From contig MU385725.1 in the NCBI GenBank assembly GCA_022497155.1, forward strand, positions 724,818 through 788,817: a DNA stretch of 64,000 nt, in the 5' to 3' direction. The notes beneath the pieces are model-generated. The model was not told where the DNA came from and did no database searches. It saw only the letters and a program-made list of their open reading frames with translations. Below, piece by piece: positions 44,205 to 53,902 of this stretch. The position numbers and the translations under genes were made by a program. The number at the start of each line of letters is the position of its first letter. The first letter of the stretch is position 1. The stretch is from Whalleya microplaca. Lineage: Eukaryota; Ascomycota; Sordariomycetes; Xylariales; Xylariaceae.

Positions 44205-46482
44205 ATGTCGCAGGCTGTCAAGCGCGCTTGCGACGCCTGCCACCGCCGCAAAGTCAAATGCGATGGCGTAAACCCGTGCCGTAACTGCGCCTCGGCACAA
44301 CTAACCTGCACCTACAATGCGATCCCCCAGAAGAAAGGCCCCAAGGGCTCGAGAGCGAAGGTCATCAGCGAGCTGCGCGAAACCCAGCGACAGACCAGTC
44401 TTTCCGCCAAAGTCCAGAGTCGATTGAACGGCATCAACAGCCCGCCATGTAGCCCTACGTTATCGCCGACGCCCGGTCTTCTGGCCAGCGAGATGGCTAA
44501 GGAATGCATCGAATTCTTTTTCGCCAACATGTACCCAATCATGCCCATCCTCCAACGACAGCGACTTGAACAGCAGTCCATGTACATGGACCAGTCTCTC
44601 GACACCTACTGCTTGGTAACTTCGCTGTGTGCGTTTATGATGTTCCAGCCCGGAATGAACGTTCCTGGCGCCGATCCGCTTCTTGAACACATGCCCGGAG
44701 CCAATATCGCCTCGGGGACCGTGTTGACGGAAGAGACGATCCGAGTACGGAAGGGGTACGAGTATCTCGAGTCGCCGACTTTGAACAGTTTGTGCACTAG
44801 CTACTTCCTGTTCTGCTCCTACTACGCCCTCGATATGCACGACAAGGCCTGGTTCTATCTCCGTGAGGCTACCACGGTCGCCCATATCATCGGAATGACA
44901 AAAGAGGAGGCGTATCTGCAGTACGACAATGTCGAGTCTGCCCGACGCCGTCGTCTCTATTGGCTCTTATTTGTGACTGAAAGGTAATTCGAATCCAGCA
45001 TCCATTCAGGTTTTTACTGCTAATACTAACTCTCCCCAAAGAGCATATGCCTTACAGCGTGGCCGACCTTTAACCCTGCAGGCTACCATCAGTCCTCCTA
45101 CTATGACTGATGATCCAACTGATCCCCTTGCTACTCAATTGAACGGTTTCATTCCGTTGGTGACTCTCTTTAGATCGTTCGACGATACCTTCATTTCCTT
45201 ATGGAACAAGACGAGAAATGAATCGTCGCCCTCGTATATTAATGCGCTAGAGAAGCAGTTTTCGGACATGATCCCACCATACATGACTGTACAGGAATCG
45301 GACCTGCGAACGAACCAGCAATGGCTTAAGGCCATCACCTGGCACCTGAACGTGCAGAATGGCTGCATCCCGCAAAGCAGCCAGGACCAGATGCAAATAC
45401 AGTACCCTATCGATATGTCACGCGACCCGATGTCCATGACGTCTCAGTTTTCGACTCAGAGCACCGAGCTACTCGGCGTGCCGCTGGTTGCCAAACTACT
45501 AGATCTCTCCAATGCTCTCTCCGAGGTTCTGTCCTTGCAACCCTCGTCTGGTGACCCTTTTAGTATGGGTCCCCGGGAGCAGCTCAATGGTCTTCTGCAG
45601 ATCCTGACGGTTATTCGGAATGGGGAACACCACTTCCTTCCACTCCTGTTGAACAAGGTTCATAATATCCTACCTCGCCTTGCCAATCCCATATTACCGC
45701 GTGCCCCCGAAAACGCGGCGTGTATGAGTATTGACCTTTTTGATGGATTTGGCAACGGCGGTATGGCTCAGCCACCGATGATCACAGATTTCAAGACGGA
45801 ACCGTATACTCCCTCGAATATGCAACATATCCAAGACATCTCAACAGACCCAGCGCGCTCCAATGCCTCATCAAATGGTGATATGAAATCGCCTTTCCCT
45901 ATGGTTAGCTCGCCAGCCATCATGTCACCTGGCGTGGAGTACCCTCAAGGTGGCGATTTCAACCCGATTCCTGATGTAATAAATCCTATGGGACAGGCGC
46001 CACAACATTCACTTGGCCAGCAAGGGCCCTTGAACCCGCAGCAGCCCCACCATCAGCATCAGCATCAGCACCAGCATCAGCATCAACACCACCAGCACCA
46101 GCACCAGCACCACAGCCTATCGTCGCATGGTATCGCTCAAAACCATCCAGTTGGAAACCCAATGCAGACTGATATTCACAATAACCTGGGCCACAGTTTG
46201 AATCAGTCCGCGAGCATTGCCAACATGGGTCAACAGCAGAGCATAACACAAACTCCACAGTACAATCATATGAACCACAACTTGATGAACAATATGTTAC
46301 AACGACAACCTCCGCAACGAGCGAACAGTTTCATCATGCCTGGACAGCATCAGCAATCCCAAATACCAAGAACAGTAGCCGATTTCCAAGCACTAGGGCG
46401 AACCAATTCAGAAAACATTTCAGTGAATTCCCTCAGCCTCAGTAACATGAATGCTGAGATGGATTTCAGTGGGCTTAGGTAA
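44205..46482 (+). CDS. Zn2Cys6 fungal-specific transcription factor
   Basis: Two exons, 44205-44983 and 45042-46482, with a 58-nt intron (GTAATT donor, AAAG acceptor, branch site TACTAAC) give 739 aa. Residues 9-35 are a complete binuclear zinc cluster: CDACHRRKVKCDG then PCRNCASAQLTC, spacing C-x2-C-x6-C-x5-C-x2-C-x6-C. A basic linker follows (KKGPKGSRAKVISELRETQ). About 95-330 form the fungal regulatory domain, with EFFFANMYPIMPILQRQRLE and RRRRLYWLLFVTERAYALQRGRP, the conserved fungal_trans landmark, spanning the splice. The C-terminal half is Gln/Asn/Pro-rich with a His/Gln tract at about 590-625 (alternating HQ). It is a nuclear DNA-binding regulator, probably of carbon or secondary metabolism by family precedent; no specific ortholog is claimed. 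The stop is at 46480-46482 (AGGTAA), which could also be a donor, so a further exon cannot be excluded. Confidence 0.93.
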
Positions 46483-48216
46483 TCAAATGCCTGATGTGAT
46501 TAATAATCTACTTTCTGTTCGTTTGCACATGGTTCACGGCACTGTTCACAGCTTCTACCCTCGGCATGGCCTACAACTAATCCAACAAGATGAGAGAAAT
46601 ATCTCTACAGGTCTTGCTTTGAGATGGCAACTTATATATGTTGCTCTCACTGTCCGAGTTTCGATCCTGCTTCTTCAATACGACAGCATACCTAAGCATT
46701 CGGGAGCGTTGATTACGAGCAATGCATTGCATAGTCGCGATATAATCGTCGGCTCTCAGTATCTGCTTGACATCACGAGCATTTGAAATTTGGCACATAC
46801 CCATTTTGATCAGAAATACGAGAATACAAAAGTTTGGAAACCAGGACACCACCACACCACACCGCACCATTTATTAAATATTTTGAAATTTCTTTTCCAT
46901 TTGTCAATATCTATCAAGCTTTATTGGGTGGTCACTGCGTTTCAGCGGAACTGGCGTTCTGGGGGTTTATTACCGGTGCTTTCAGAAAGAAACACCGAGT
47001 GTATTGTCACATATACCGGTGTTCTTATTTTATTGATTGCTTTTTACGAGACGAGACGAGAGGGGGACGAAACGCAAGTTGAAGAAGAAAGTTGAATCAT
47101 GATGTTTGTTATGAATGAGAGGACAGGGCACGATATGGACAGGACCTGGGACTGTCTGATATGTGTGAATGGATGAAGAGTTGGAAGTGCAATGTGGGAA
47201 CGAATGAGAATACCTGGGGGTAAGTTAAGTTGAGTCGAGTTTATGCGGAGATATGGGCTTTAGATCTGTATAGGTATCATGAGATAGCAGCAATGAAAGT
47301 TATATCTCAGAGGTAACTTGTTGATGGTTCTTGGCTTGTGATTTGTGGTTTGTACTAGTTGGATTGAGAGATATACTAGTACACGTATTGCGTACATTGT
47401 CTATATAGATCTCAAGTCTATCTAAGTCGGGATAACTGAGAGTCCACTCCCGAGGTCGGCAGTGGAAGAATCAGCCCTATTTGATTAACTGCCGTAAGGC
47501 TGCACTTCTATAAATATCAGGGATAGTGGCCTATCAGAAAACGTATAGGCCAGTCTATATCTGTATTTACTCCTATTCGCCCTAGCCACAAGTATTAGGT
47601 TTAATAGCGTTATATCATATTATACTGTAAGTTGAGTGTGAGAAAGGTATCAGCTATTAGGCCAAGGTGCCGTGGAGCTGTGGCTCAAGGTGCTGCTTTA
47701 CGGCAGTTAATCAGTTATTCTCTATGGTGCATTTCCATAATCCGTTGACTGGCTGTCGAGTATATCCAGTGGAGATAATACCATCGATCTTATACTGTCG
47801 GTAGATACAACCATATGGGTTTCATCAGATTTGTGGGTAACGCATGGTGGACCACCTGCTTTCACAATGTTTTGTACGAATTTTGGGTTAGGTGACAAAC
47901 AACCTTTATATCTTTCACATATATAATTCTTGAATCTGGGGTCCCTTTTTTTTTCCTTTTATATACTCCGAGAATAAGGTAGTTAGTTAGGCGACAACAC
48001 CATCATCGAGTATCGTGGACTATCTTTCCTATATACACAGTACTCATTGGCAAACGTGGGTTAGCGAGCTTGGGCCACTGCAGCACTGTTACGTTACACA
48101 TGCACGGGCCTATACCTTATTTGTGACGCGTCTCCAGCAGCAGTCGCGTTGTCGATGGAGACCCAGTCGCACTCACCTACCCACTTCGTGTAGAACCTGC
48201 AGGAAGGCGTCGTCAC
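46483..48216. other. Intergenic region
   Basis: 3' flank of the regulator and upstream region of the helicase. Frames at 46451-46786 and 46790-47095 have no recognisable content. T-runs near 47946-47960 suggest a promoter region for the helicase. No other feature is seen. Confidence 0.55.
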
Positions 48217-48675
48217 ATGCGCCGCCGCCTTATTCCTGTTGGCTCGTCCAATGCGACTTCCCGAACGAACATGTCCAATTCGCCACACTCTTTTGGTAAG
48301 GACTCCATCCAGCAAGGCTCTCTCCAGCAAGGCTGCCGCACATCCATCATACAGGCTTTTACATCAGATGTAGCTCACATCAACTTCAGGTCCAAACACA
48401 GACAATGGGTACCAACGATTCCTGTCTCCGCCTCCATCATCCCCAGGCCCGTCTTCTCTAGCTCCGCAGAACTTCCGTGATTCTATCTGTACAGACAAAC
48501 GTATATCATATGGCGAACCAGCTGTCTTCAGCCCTTCTCTTTCCCCATATCCTGGCACGGGACAACTTCAAACTTCGCAACAATGGCAACAAGACGTGGG
48601 CGATGTAATGTCATGGAGCTGGGAAAATACCTTACCGCCCTAAGCCAACCGGCTACTAAACCTGTGTTACCAGAG
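48217..48675 (+). other. Candidate 5' exons of the PIF1-family helicase
   Basis: An ATG at 48217 (or 48271) opens a frame that reaches a GTAAGG donor at 48296. A CAG acceptor at 48388-48389 joins a second stretch, 48390-48604, that is fully open and Ser/Pro/Gln-rich (FLSPPPSSPGPSSLAPQ), the usual character of PIF1 N-termini. A GTAATG donor at 48605, a strong branch site CTACTAAAC near 48655 and an AG ending at 48675 would join it in frame to the helicase at 48676. From the ATG at 48271 this model gives 669 aa. The last acceptor (GAG) is weak, so the simple start at 48583 is kept as the main call. Confidence 0.5.
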
Positions 48676-50445
48676 CTACTTGACACAAAAAGTAGCGGGC
48701 GGGCCTCTGTCTCACCCTTAGCCCCGGCAGTGCCGACAGACTTGAAGGTGGCATATCCTATTCGTAGTCCTGACCTCAAGAGCTCGAATCGCACTCTCAC
48801 TCCGCCGCCTTCCTCTCCTCCACATCCACCCAGTACTCACGAAGCTCTAGTACAACAAACATCAACGTTGCAGGAGCCAGAGATCGCTCTCTCCGACGAG
48901 CCTCAGCTCTGCCCGGAGCAAGCCGAACTAGTCGAGCTGATAGCAGGCGGTAAAAATGTCTTTTACACGGGCTCGGCAGGCTGCGGCAAGTCGACCGTGC
49001 TGAAGGCTTTCACGAAGCGGCTCCGGCAAATGGGCAAGAGAGTCCGCATCATTGCGCCCACTGGTCGTGCGGCTTTGCAGGTCAACGGAACGACGACTTG
49101 GACGTATGCCGGCTGGACCCCAAATAGCCATAAACGGACACTGGAGGAATTGAAAAAGGCAGCGCGTGGTGAGCTTAACTGGAAACGATTCAACCTGACA
49201 GATGTTCTTGTCATCGACGAGATTAGTATGGTAGAAAACCTCCACCTCGAAAGGCTGAACGAGGTCATGAAGGCAGCTCGACACAACCCATCTAAGCGTA
49301 TACAACCCGCGTTTGGCGGGGTTCAGGTGGTTGTGACAGGGGACTTCTGCCAGCTGCCCCCCGTGAAGCCTTTTCAACACTGCATCGAATGTGGTAGCGA
49401 GCTTGTTGAAAGGAGGTCTGCTTCCGGGAAGGTCTATGTTTGTCAACGCCATGGAGAACATCGCGACGAAGATAAGTGGGCTTTCCGAAGCAAGGCTTGG
49501 GAGGAGTGTGACTTTATCCACGTGCACCTCAACACCATTCATCGCCAAAACGACGAAACCTTCATCCGTATACTGCAGAAGTGCAGAATTGGACAGGAAC
49601 TTTCTCCGGTAGATACAGACACCTTGATGAATCATAAATGTATGGTTCGCCGGGCAACCAAACTGTTCCCCACCAGAGACGATGTTGCCAGGGTCAACCA
49701 GTCCAAGTTAGACAAACTAAAAACTCGCAATCACACCTACTGGTGTCTCGACGAGTTCATTTGGAATAAGGCATTGCATCCTCATCTCCGGAGGAAAGGA
49801 ATACGGAAGCCAGAGGGACCACAGTCCAAGGGTCCCTTGGAATCCCTCAATGAACACCGATTCGACGAGTGCGTGCAGCTCAAGAAGGGCATGCTTGTCA
49901 TGTTGCTTGTAAATCTTGATCTGGGTAAGGGTCTCTGCAACGGCAGCCAGGGCATCATCTGCGGTTTCGAGAAGTACAATGGCTTCGGGACAAAGATGAT
50001 TTTCGACGGGTACGACGCCTTCAAGAAGGAGCAGATCAAGAGATTCATCGACGACCCCGGCGCGAAGTACAAGAAATGGCCCATCGTCCGCTTCCACAAC
50101 GGCGAGATCCGCACCGTCATCGCCGCGTGCTCCATCACCCAGCTAGGTGACGAGGAGCCCTACAGCCTGCTCATCCGCACCCAGATCCCGCTCGCCCCCG
50201 CGTGGGCTATGTCGGTTCATAAGAGCCAGTCTTTGACGCTTGGCCGTGTCATCGTCGATCTGTCGAGGGCGTTTGAGGAGGGTCAGGTGTACGTCGCCCT
50301 CTCTCGGGCCAGGAGCCTCCACGGGCTGAAGATCGAGGGGGACGCTCGTGGCTTGCGGGTCGGGCTGGGCGGTAATGAGCAAGTGCAGAAGTTTCTGAGG
50401 GATAAGTTCGGTGGCGTTCATGGGATTTTGACTTCTGGAAAGTGA
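48583..50445 (+). CDS. PIF1-family 5'-to-3' DNA helicase
   Basis: A single 620-aa frame. After a disordered N-terminus, the superfamily 1B helicase motifs appear in order: Walker A FYTGSAGCGKST (~128-139), IIAPTGRAALQVNG (Ia), VLVIDEISMV (Walker B, ~209), VVTGDFCQLPPV (III, ~252), the late AWAMSVHKSQSLTLGRVIVD (V, ~540) and QVYVALSRARSLHGLKI (VI, ~568). SAGCGKST and LSRARSLHGL are typical of PIF1/RRM3-like proteins. These use ATP to unwind DNA, remove telomerase, resolve G-quadruplexes and maintain mitochondrial DNA. A pair of CxxC-like cysteines (HCIECGSE, VYVCQRHGEH, ~270-292) inserted after motif III could bind zinc. The start is uncertain: an upstream spliced N-terminus in another frame is described separately. 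Fungi usually carry more than one paralog, so I do not assign a gene name. Confidence 0.92.
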   Translation: MATRRGRCNVMELGKYLTALSQPATKPVLPELLDTKSSGRASVSPLAPAVPTDLKVAYPIRSPDLKSSNRTLTPPPSSPPHPPSTHEALVQQTSTLQEPEIALSDEPQLCPEQAELVELIAGGKNVFYTGSAGCGKSTVLKAFTKRLRQMGKRVRIIAPTGRAALQVNGTTTWTYAGWTPNSHKRTLEELKKAARGELNWKRFNLTDVLVIDEISMVENLHLERLNEVMKAARHNPSKRIQPAFGGVQVVVTGDFCQLPPVKPFQHCIECGSELVERRSASGKVYVCQRHGEHRDEDKWAFRSKAWEECDFIHVHLNTIHRQNDETFIRILQKCRIGQELSPVDTDTLMNHKCMVRRATKLFPTRDDVARVNQSKLDKLKTRNHTYWCLDEFIWNKALHPHLRRKGIRKPEGPQSKGPLESLNEHRFDECVQLKKGMLVMLLVNLDLGKGLCNGSQGIICGFEKYNGFGTKMIFDGYDAFKKEQIKRFIDDPGAKYKKWPIVRFHNGEIRTVIAACSITQLGDEEPYSLLIRTQIPLAPAWAMSVHKSQSLTLGRVIVDLSRAFEEGQVYVALSRARSLHGLKIEGDARGLRVGLGGNEQVQKFLRDKFGGVHGILTSGK

Positions 50446-51864
50446 GTGTAACCTCTGGTCGTGGAAACCGTAGATTTGTATAGAGTTCTGGCCTCGCAGG
50501 CCATGGATAATACCATGAATGTAGGCTTGGTAAGGCTAGGATGGTGTTAGGGATATCCAAACATTGCTATCTTGTCCTCAGGTGTGAACTGGACTATTAC
50601 GTGATCTTCTATCTCCTATCATTTTCTAGCTCCGTATTGGGTCTATGATGTTGTGGGAGGAAGCTCAATTCTGGTAATCTAGACAAGCCCTCCGTATCCA
50701 TAAGCACGCCTTCCCCTATCGTGGAATAGTCCCGCGGAAAATCTGCTGATTCTTGAACATTGCCGGCGGTTAATCAGAAAGTCGATATGCTTTGTCGACG
50801 CCAGTTCTCAGCCCGAGCACATAAGTAAACTAGGTCCCTGCTGATGGCGTGAGAGGCAGCTATAAAGGCATCAGTATGACACCTTTTGAGGTGATAGAAA
50901 CGTTATCAATATATATATCTGGGAATATCAAGCCGCAGGCCTGCTATCTATCTATCTAGGGATAAAGGGGTGGCGGTCAGGCCGATCCGTCGATATGTGA
51001 GCTTTAGGAAAATTGATCACACTCAGCAGCAAGATCACCTAGCAGGAGGCTTGAGAGTTCTTTCAGACACTTGTTTATCTTCAGAGCTGTGTTCTAGCTA
51101 ATGATGATGATGGTAGATTTGTTAACGCCCGGGGGACGAGAAACTATCTACCTATGCTTACCAGCTGTCTACCAAAGGGATTTTTTACCTCGGTGCTTCC
51201 ATGGCATATAGGACGGCTGGAGTACCAAAACAGAGCCAGCTTTGTAGGCTATGGCCAGGGCTGTTCAGCAGATATGAATCCCGTTTCAGAAGACGCCGTG
51301 CAACTCCAGTCCAGGGCGAGAACTCCCGAGTACTCCCAATGGAAGACCAGCAACTTCGGGAATCTGGTTGTTGGGGCATAGTGGTAAACCGTATCCAGAT
51401 TGACTGCATGTCTCGGTGATATCGCCTACCCAATCACGGCAGAAAGGAACTCCCTGTAGATTGCGGACGCTAGCCTTCCGAGCAGCAATCTACGCTGGAT
51501 ATCAGGTACATTAATGCAGCATGACGATCACTCAACCGGGTCTTGCGCCATAACATGCGAATTAAGCTTCGATGCTTACCTTAGCCGCTGGTGATCTGTT
51601 GGACCCTGAAAAAAAATCTCCGGCGTGTGCCCAGATCTCGAGGACTATGCGACCCGGTGCGACTCGTAATCTGGTTCCCACAGCAAGCCACTCCTTTGCG
51701 AATCTGATCCGAATATTGGGTCATTGGGGACCATAGACTGGGGTTGGACAAAAAGTAGGCGGTATGTGCTGATCTAAAATCCAGCTCTGAGATCCAGCTG
51801 CGGCTTCGCCTGCCCACTTCTCACGATCGGTCGGGGCAGAGACACAGCCTAGACGTGTGCAACC
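50446..51864. other. Intergenic region
   Basis: 3' flank of the helicase and promoter of the cutinase gene. Frames at 51154-51433 and 51581-51817 have no recognisable content. No repeats of note beyond short TATC units near 50945. Confidence 0.55.
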
Positions 51865-53017
51865 ATGCGGTCCACCTCAAGCACTTGGGAGCTGACGCTG
51901 CTTCTACTCCTGATACTCTGCTCCACAGCAGGCTCAGCGCTTCCCACGTCTCTCAAGCCTCGCCAGGCGTGGGTGGTGGGCTACTCAGCCTACGAGCTGT
52001 CAAACTTTGGCTGCAAGCCCATCATCTTCATCTTCGCCAAAGCGACGATAGAGCCCGGGAACCTCGTAAGCTTGCGCCTGGGAGAAAACAGAACATAGGG
52101 AGAATTATGTGTGAATGAACAAAAGGAGAATCTGCTGATGCCATAGGTATACCGCAGGGAAACACGGTTGGGCCCCTTGTCTCCGATGGCCTCAAGTCCG
52201 TGTTCGGCGTCCGCAACGTCGCCACGCAGGGCGTCGATTACTGGGGCTTCATCCAGACGAACTTCTACCCCGGCGGGGCGCCGCCCTGGGGTATCTACGA
52301 TATGCAGCTGCTCCTGAGCGCGGCGGCGACGTGTCCGGACTCGAAGATAGTGGCCGCAGGATACAGGCACGTGGAATATTTTCTCTCACTCTTTTTCCTC
52401 ACCTTACCTTTTATTTCAACCCCTGAATTCAATCTTTAATAAGTGGTGAAGTGCAGTACTTCGCAACTCACTGACCAACCCACAGCCAGGGCGCGGCGCT
52501 CACGCACCGGGCGATCGAGGGCCTGGGTGCGGAGATCCGGGACAAGATCGCGGGCGTGGTGACGTTCGGGGACACGCAGACGTTCCAGGACGGCGGGCGG
52601 ATCCGCAACTACGACACCAACCGCACGCTGATCATCTGCAACGCCGGCGACGTCGTCTGCACCGGCACGCTGTACGTCTTCCCCATGCACTTCGACTACG
52701 TCAAGTGGGTCCCCACCGCCGTCGCCTTCCTCGCCCAGAAGCTGCTCGACGCCAACCGCGACCACCCCTGGCCCAACGGCTCCTTCGTGTTCCCGAATAT
52801 CACGACTACGAGTGGCGCGCTGGTTTTGGCCGAGGGTGTGCGTGAGGGTGAGGGTGAGGCGATGCGGCCCGCGCGCGTGCTTGGGAGTGAGGCGGAGGGG
52901 GTGGGGGGATCGGCGCAGGGGATCAAGAGGGGTCGGATACTGCCGACGCCGTCGATCGCTTTGCCCGGTGCTAGAAGCCCGCGGCATGGGGTGGGATCGG
53001 GCGATGATGCAGATTAG
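51865..53017 (+). CDS. Cutinase (CE5 serine esterase), secreted
   Basis: Three exons, 51865-52065, 52158-52366 and 52486-53017, give 313 aa. Intron 2 begins with GC, not GT (CAG|GCACGT); only this choice restores the catalytic GYSQGA. The N-terminus is a signal peptide (MRSTSSTWELTLLLLLILCS). The family order is clear: cysteine in NFGCKP, oxyanion segment FIFAKATIEPGN (usually FARGSTE), GVDYWGF, the nucleophile Ser137 in GYSQGA, GDTQTFQDGG, Asp192 in CNAGDVVCTGTL and His205 in MHFDYV. The S-D and D-H spacings of 55 and 13 residues equal those of Fusarium cutinase as I recall it (Ser120, Asp175, His188). Cysteines for both usual disulfides are present. The enzyme hydrolyses cutin or other esters outside the cell, often in plant-associated fungi. 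A low-complexity C-terminal extension of about 85 residues (Gly/Ala/Arg) is unusual. It lies 39 bp before a transposon and a RIP-mutated block. Confidence 0.9.
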
Positions 53018-53048
53018 GAAGGCTTTTCCGGCATTGATACCTTAGGCG

Positions 53049-53566
53049 TAAAGCACCGGCCCACCTAGAATTCCCTCCCCTATTTCCTAAACTTCCCTCC
53101 TATCCACTTAGGACAGGGCTGTCATACGCTGACATAAATGCCCAGCCAGACTAGTACGGAGATTAATGTCGGGTAGTGTCGATCTGTGTAAATCTAATAT
53201 ACCGAGTATGTAGTTATTTTATATCCCATCTTTAATTATAATTATAATTATAACCTTTTTTAACACTTATTACGCGACCTTAAAGCTATTTATAATAACT
53301 ACTTATTTCTAGCTAGTAATAACTTTATTTAATTTTTATCGAAATAAAACGAAATGTTTTTAAGTTTACGCTATTTAATTAAACGCTTTATATATATAAA
53401 TAATACGTAAGTGATAAAAATTACGCGTTAAATGCCTTTAGCGCGTAAATATATATTAAATACTTAAGGTAAATTAATATTTTATTTACATATTAATTTT
53501 ATATTAAATAAAGGGAAGGGAAGTTTAAGAAAAAAAGGAGGGAATTTTAAGTGGGTCGTAAAGCAC
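53049..53566. mobile_element. Non-autonomous TIR element with 8-bp target duplication
   Basis: The element itself is 53057-53558, 502 bp. The left end reads CGGCCCACCTAGAATTCCC and the right end, reverse-complemented, CGACCCACTTAAAATTCCC. Similarity continues through TTTCCTAAACTTCCCTCC for roughly 45 bp. Both ends are flanked by TAAAGCAC (53049-53056 and 53559-53566), an 8-bp target duplication as made by hAT- or Mutator-type transposases. No coding capacity. The left ~150 bp keep normal composition while the right ~340 bp are strongly AT-rich, so RIP-like mutation appears only over part of the element. Confidence 0.85.
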
Positions 53567-53696
53567 TTAAATTAAAGCCGCGTTTTTTAAATTTTAATTC
53601 CTGCCGTCACTAGGCTTTATATATACTTATCGCCCTATATATTTTACATTATAAATTAAAATTTACTATTTTAATAATAGGTAAATTTAATAATAA
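53567..53696. other. AT-rich spacer between two mobile elements
   Basis: RIP-like AT-rich DNA linking the TIR element to the second Gypsy element. No gene. Confidence 0.6.
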
Positions 53697-53902
53697 TATT
53701 ACGGTGCGTGGTAATTGCTAAAGGCAAAGGCTTTAATATTACTAGCTGTTATATTAAAATTACAAGATAAGAAAAAAAGGAACGAATTTCTTAAGTACGC
53801 GCTAAGGAAATTCGTTTAAGAGAACCCCGCCGGGCTAATTCCGGTAGGTGACTAATGTATGCATAAGCTATATATCACAGGTGGTTTATGTAAACCGTAA
53901 CT
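53697..53902 (-). repeat. Left LTR of the 53.7-61.0 kb element
   Basis: About 206 bp, matching 60826-61031. More heavily mutated (for example TATGCATAAGCTATATATCACAG where the other copy has TGTGCACGGGCCACATACCACAG), all by transitions. Confidence 0.88.

Noticed and set aside
51154..51817. Frames upstream of the cutinase gene
   Set aside because: No domain or signal peptide; both strands open by chance.
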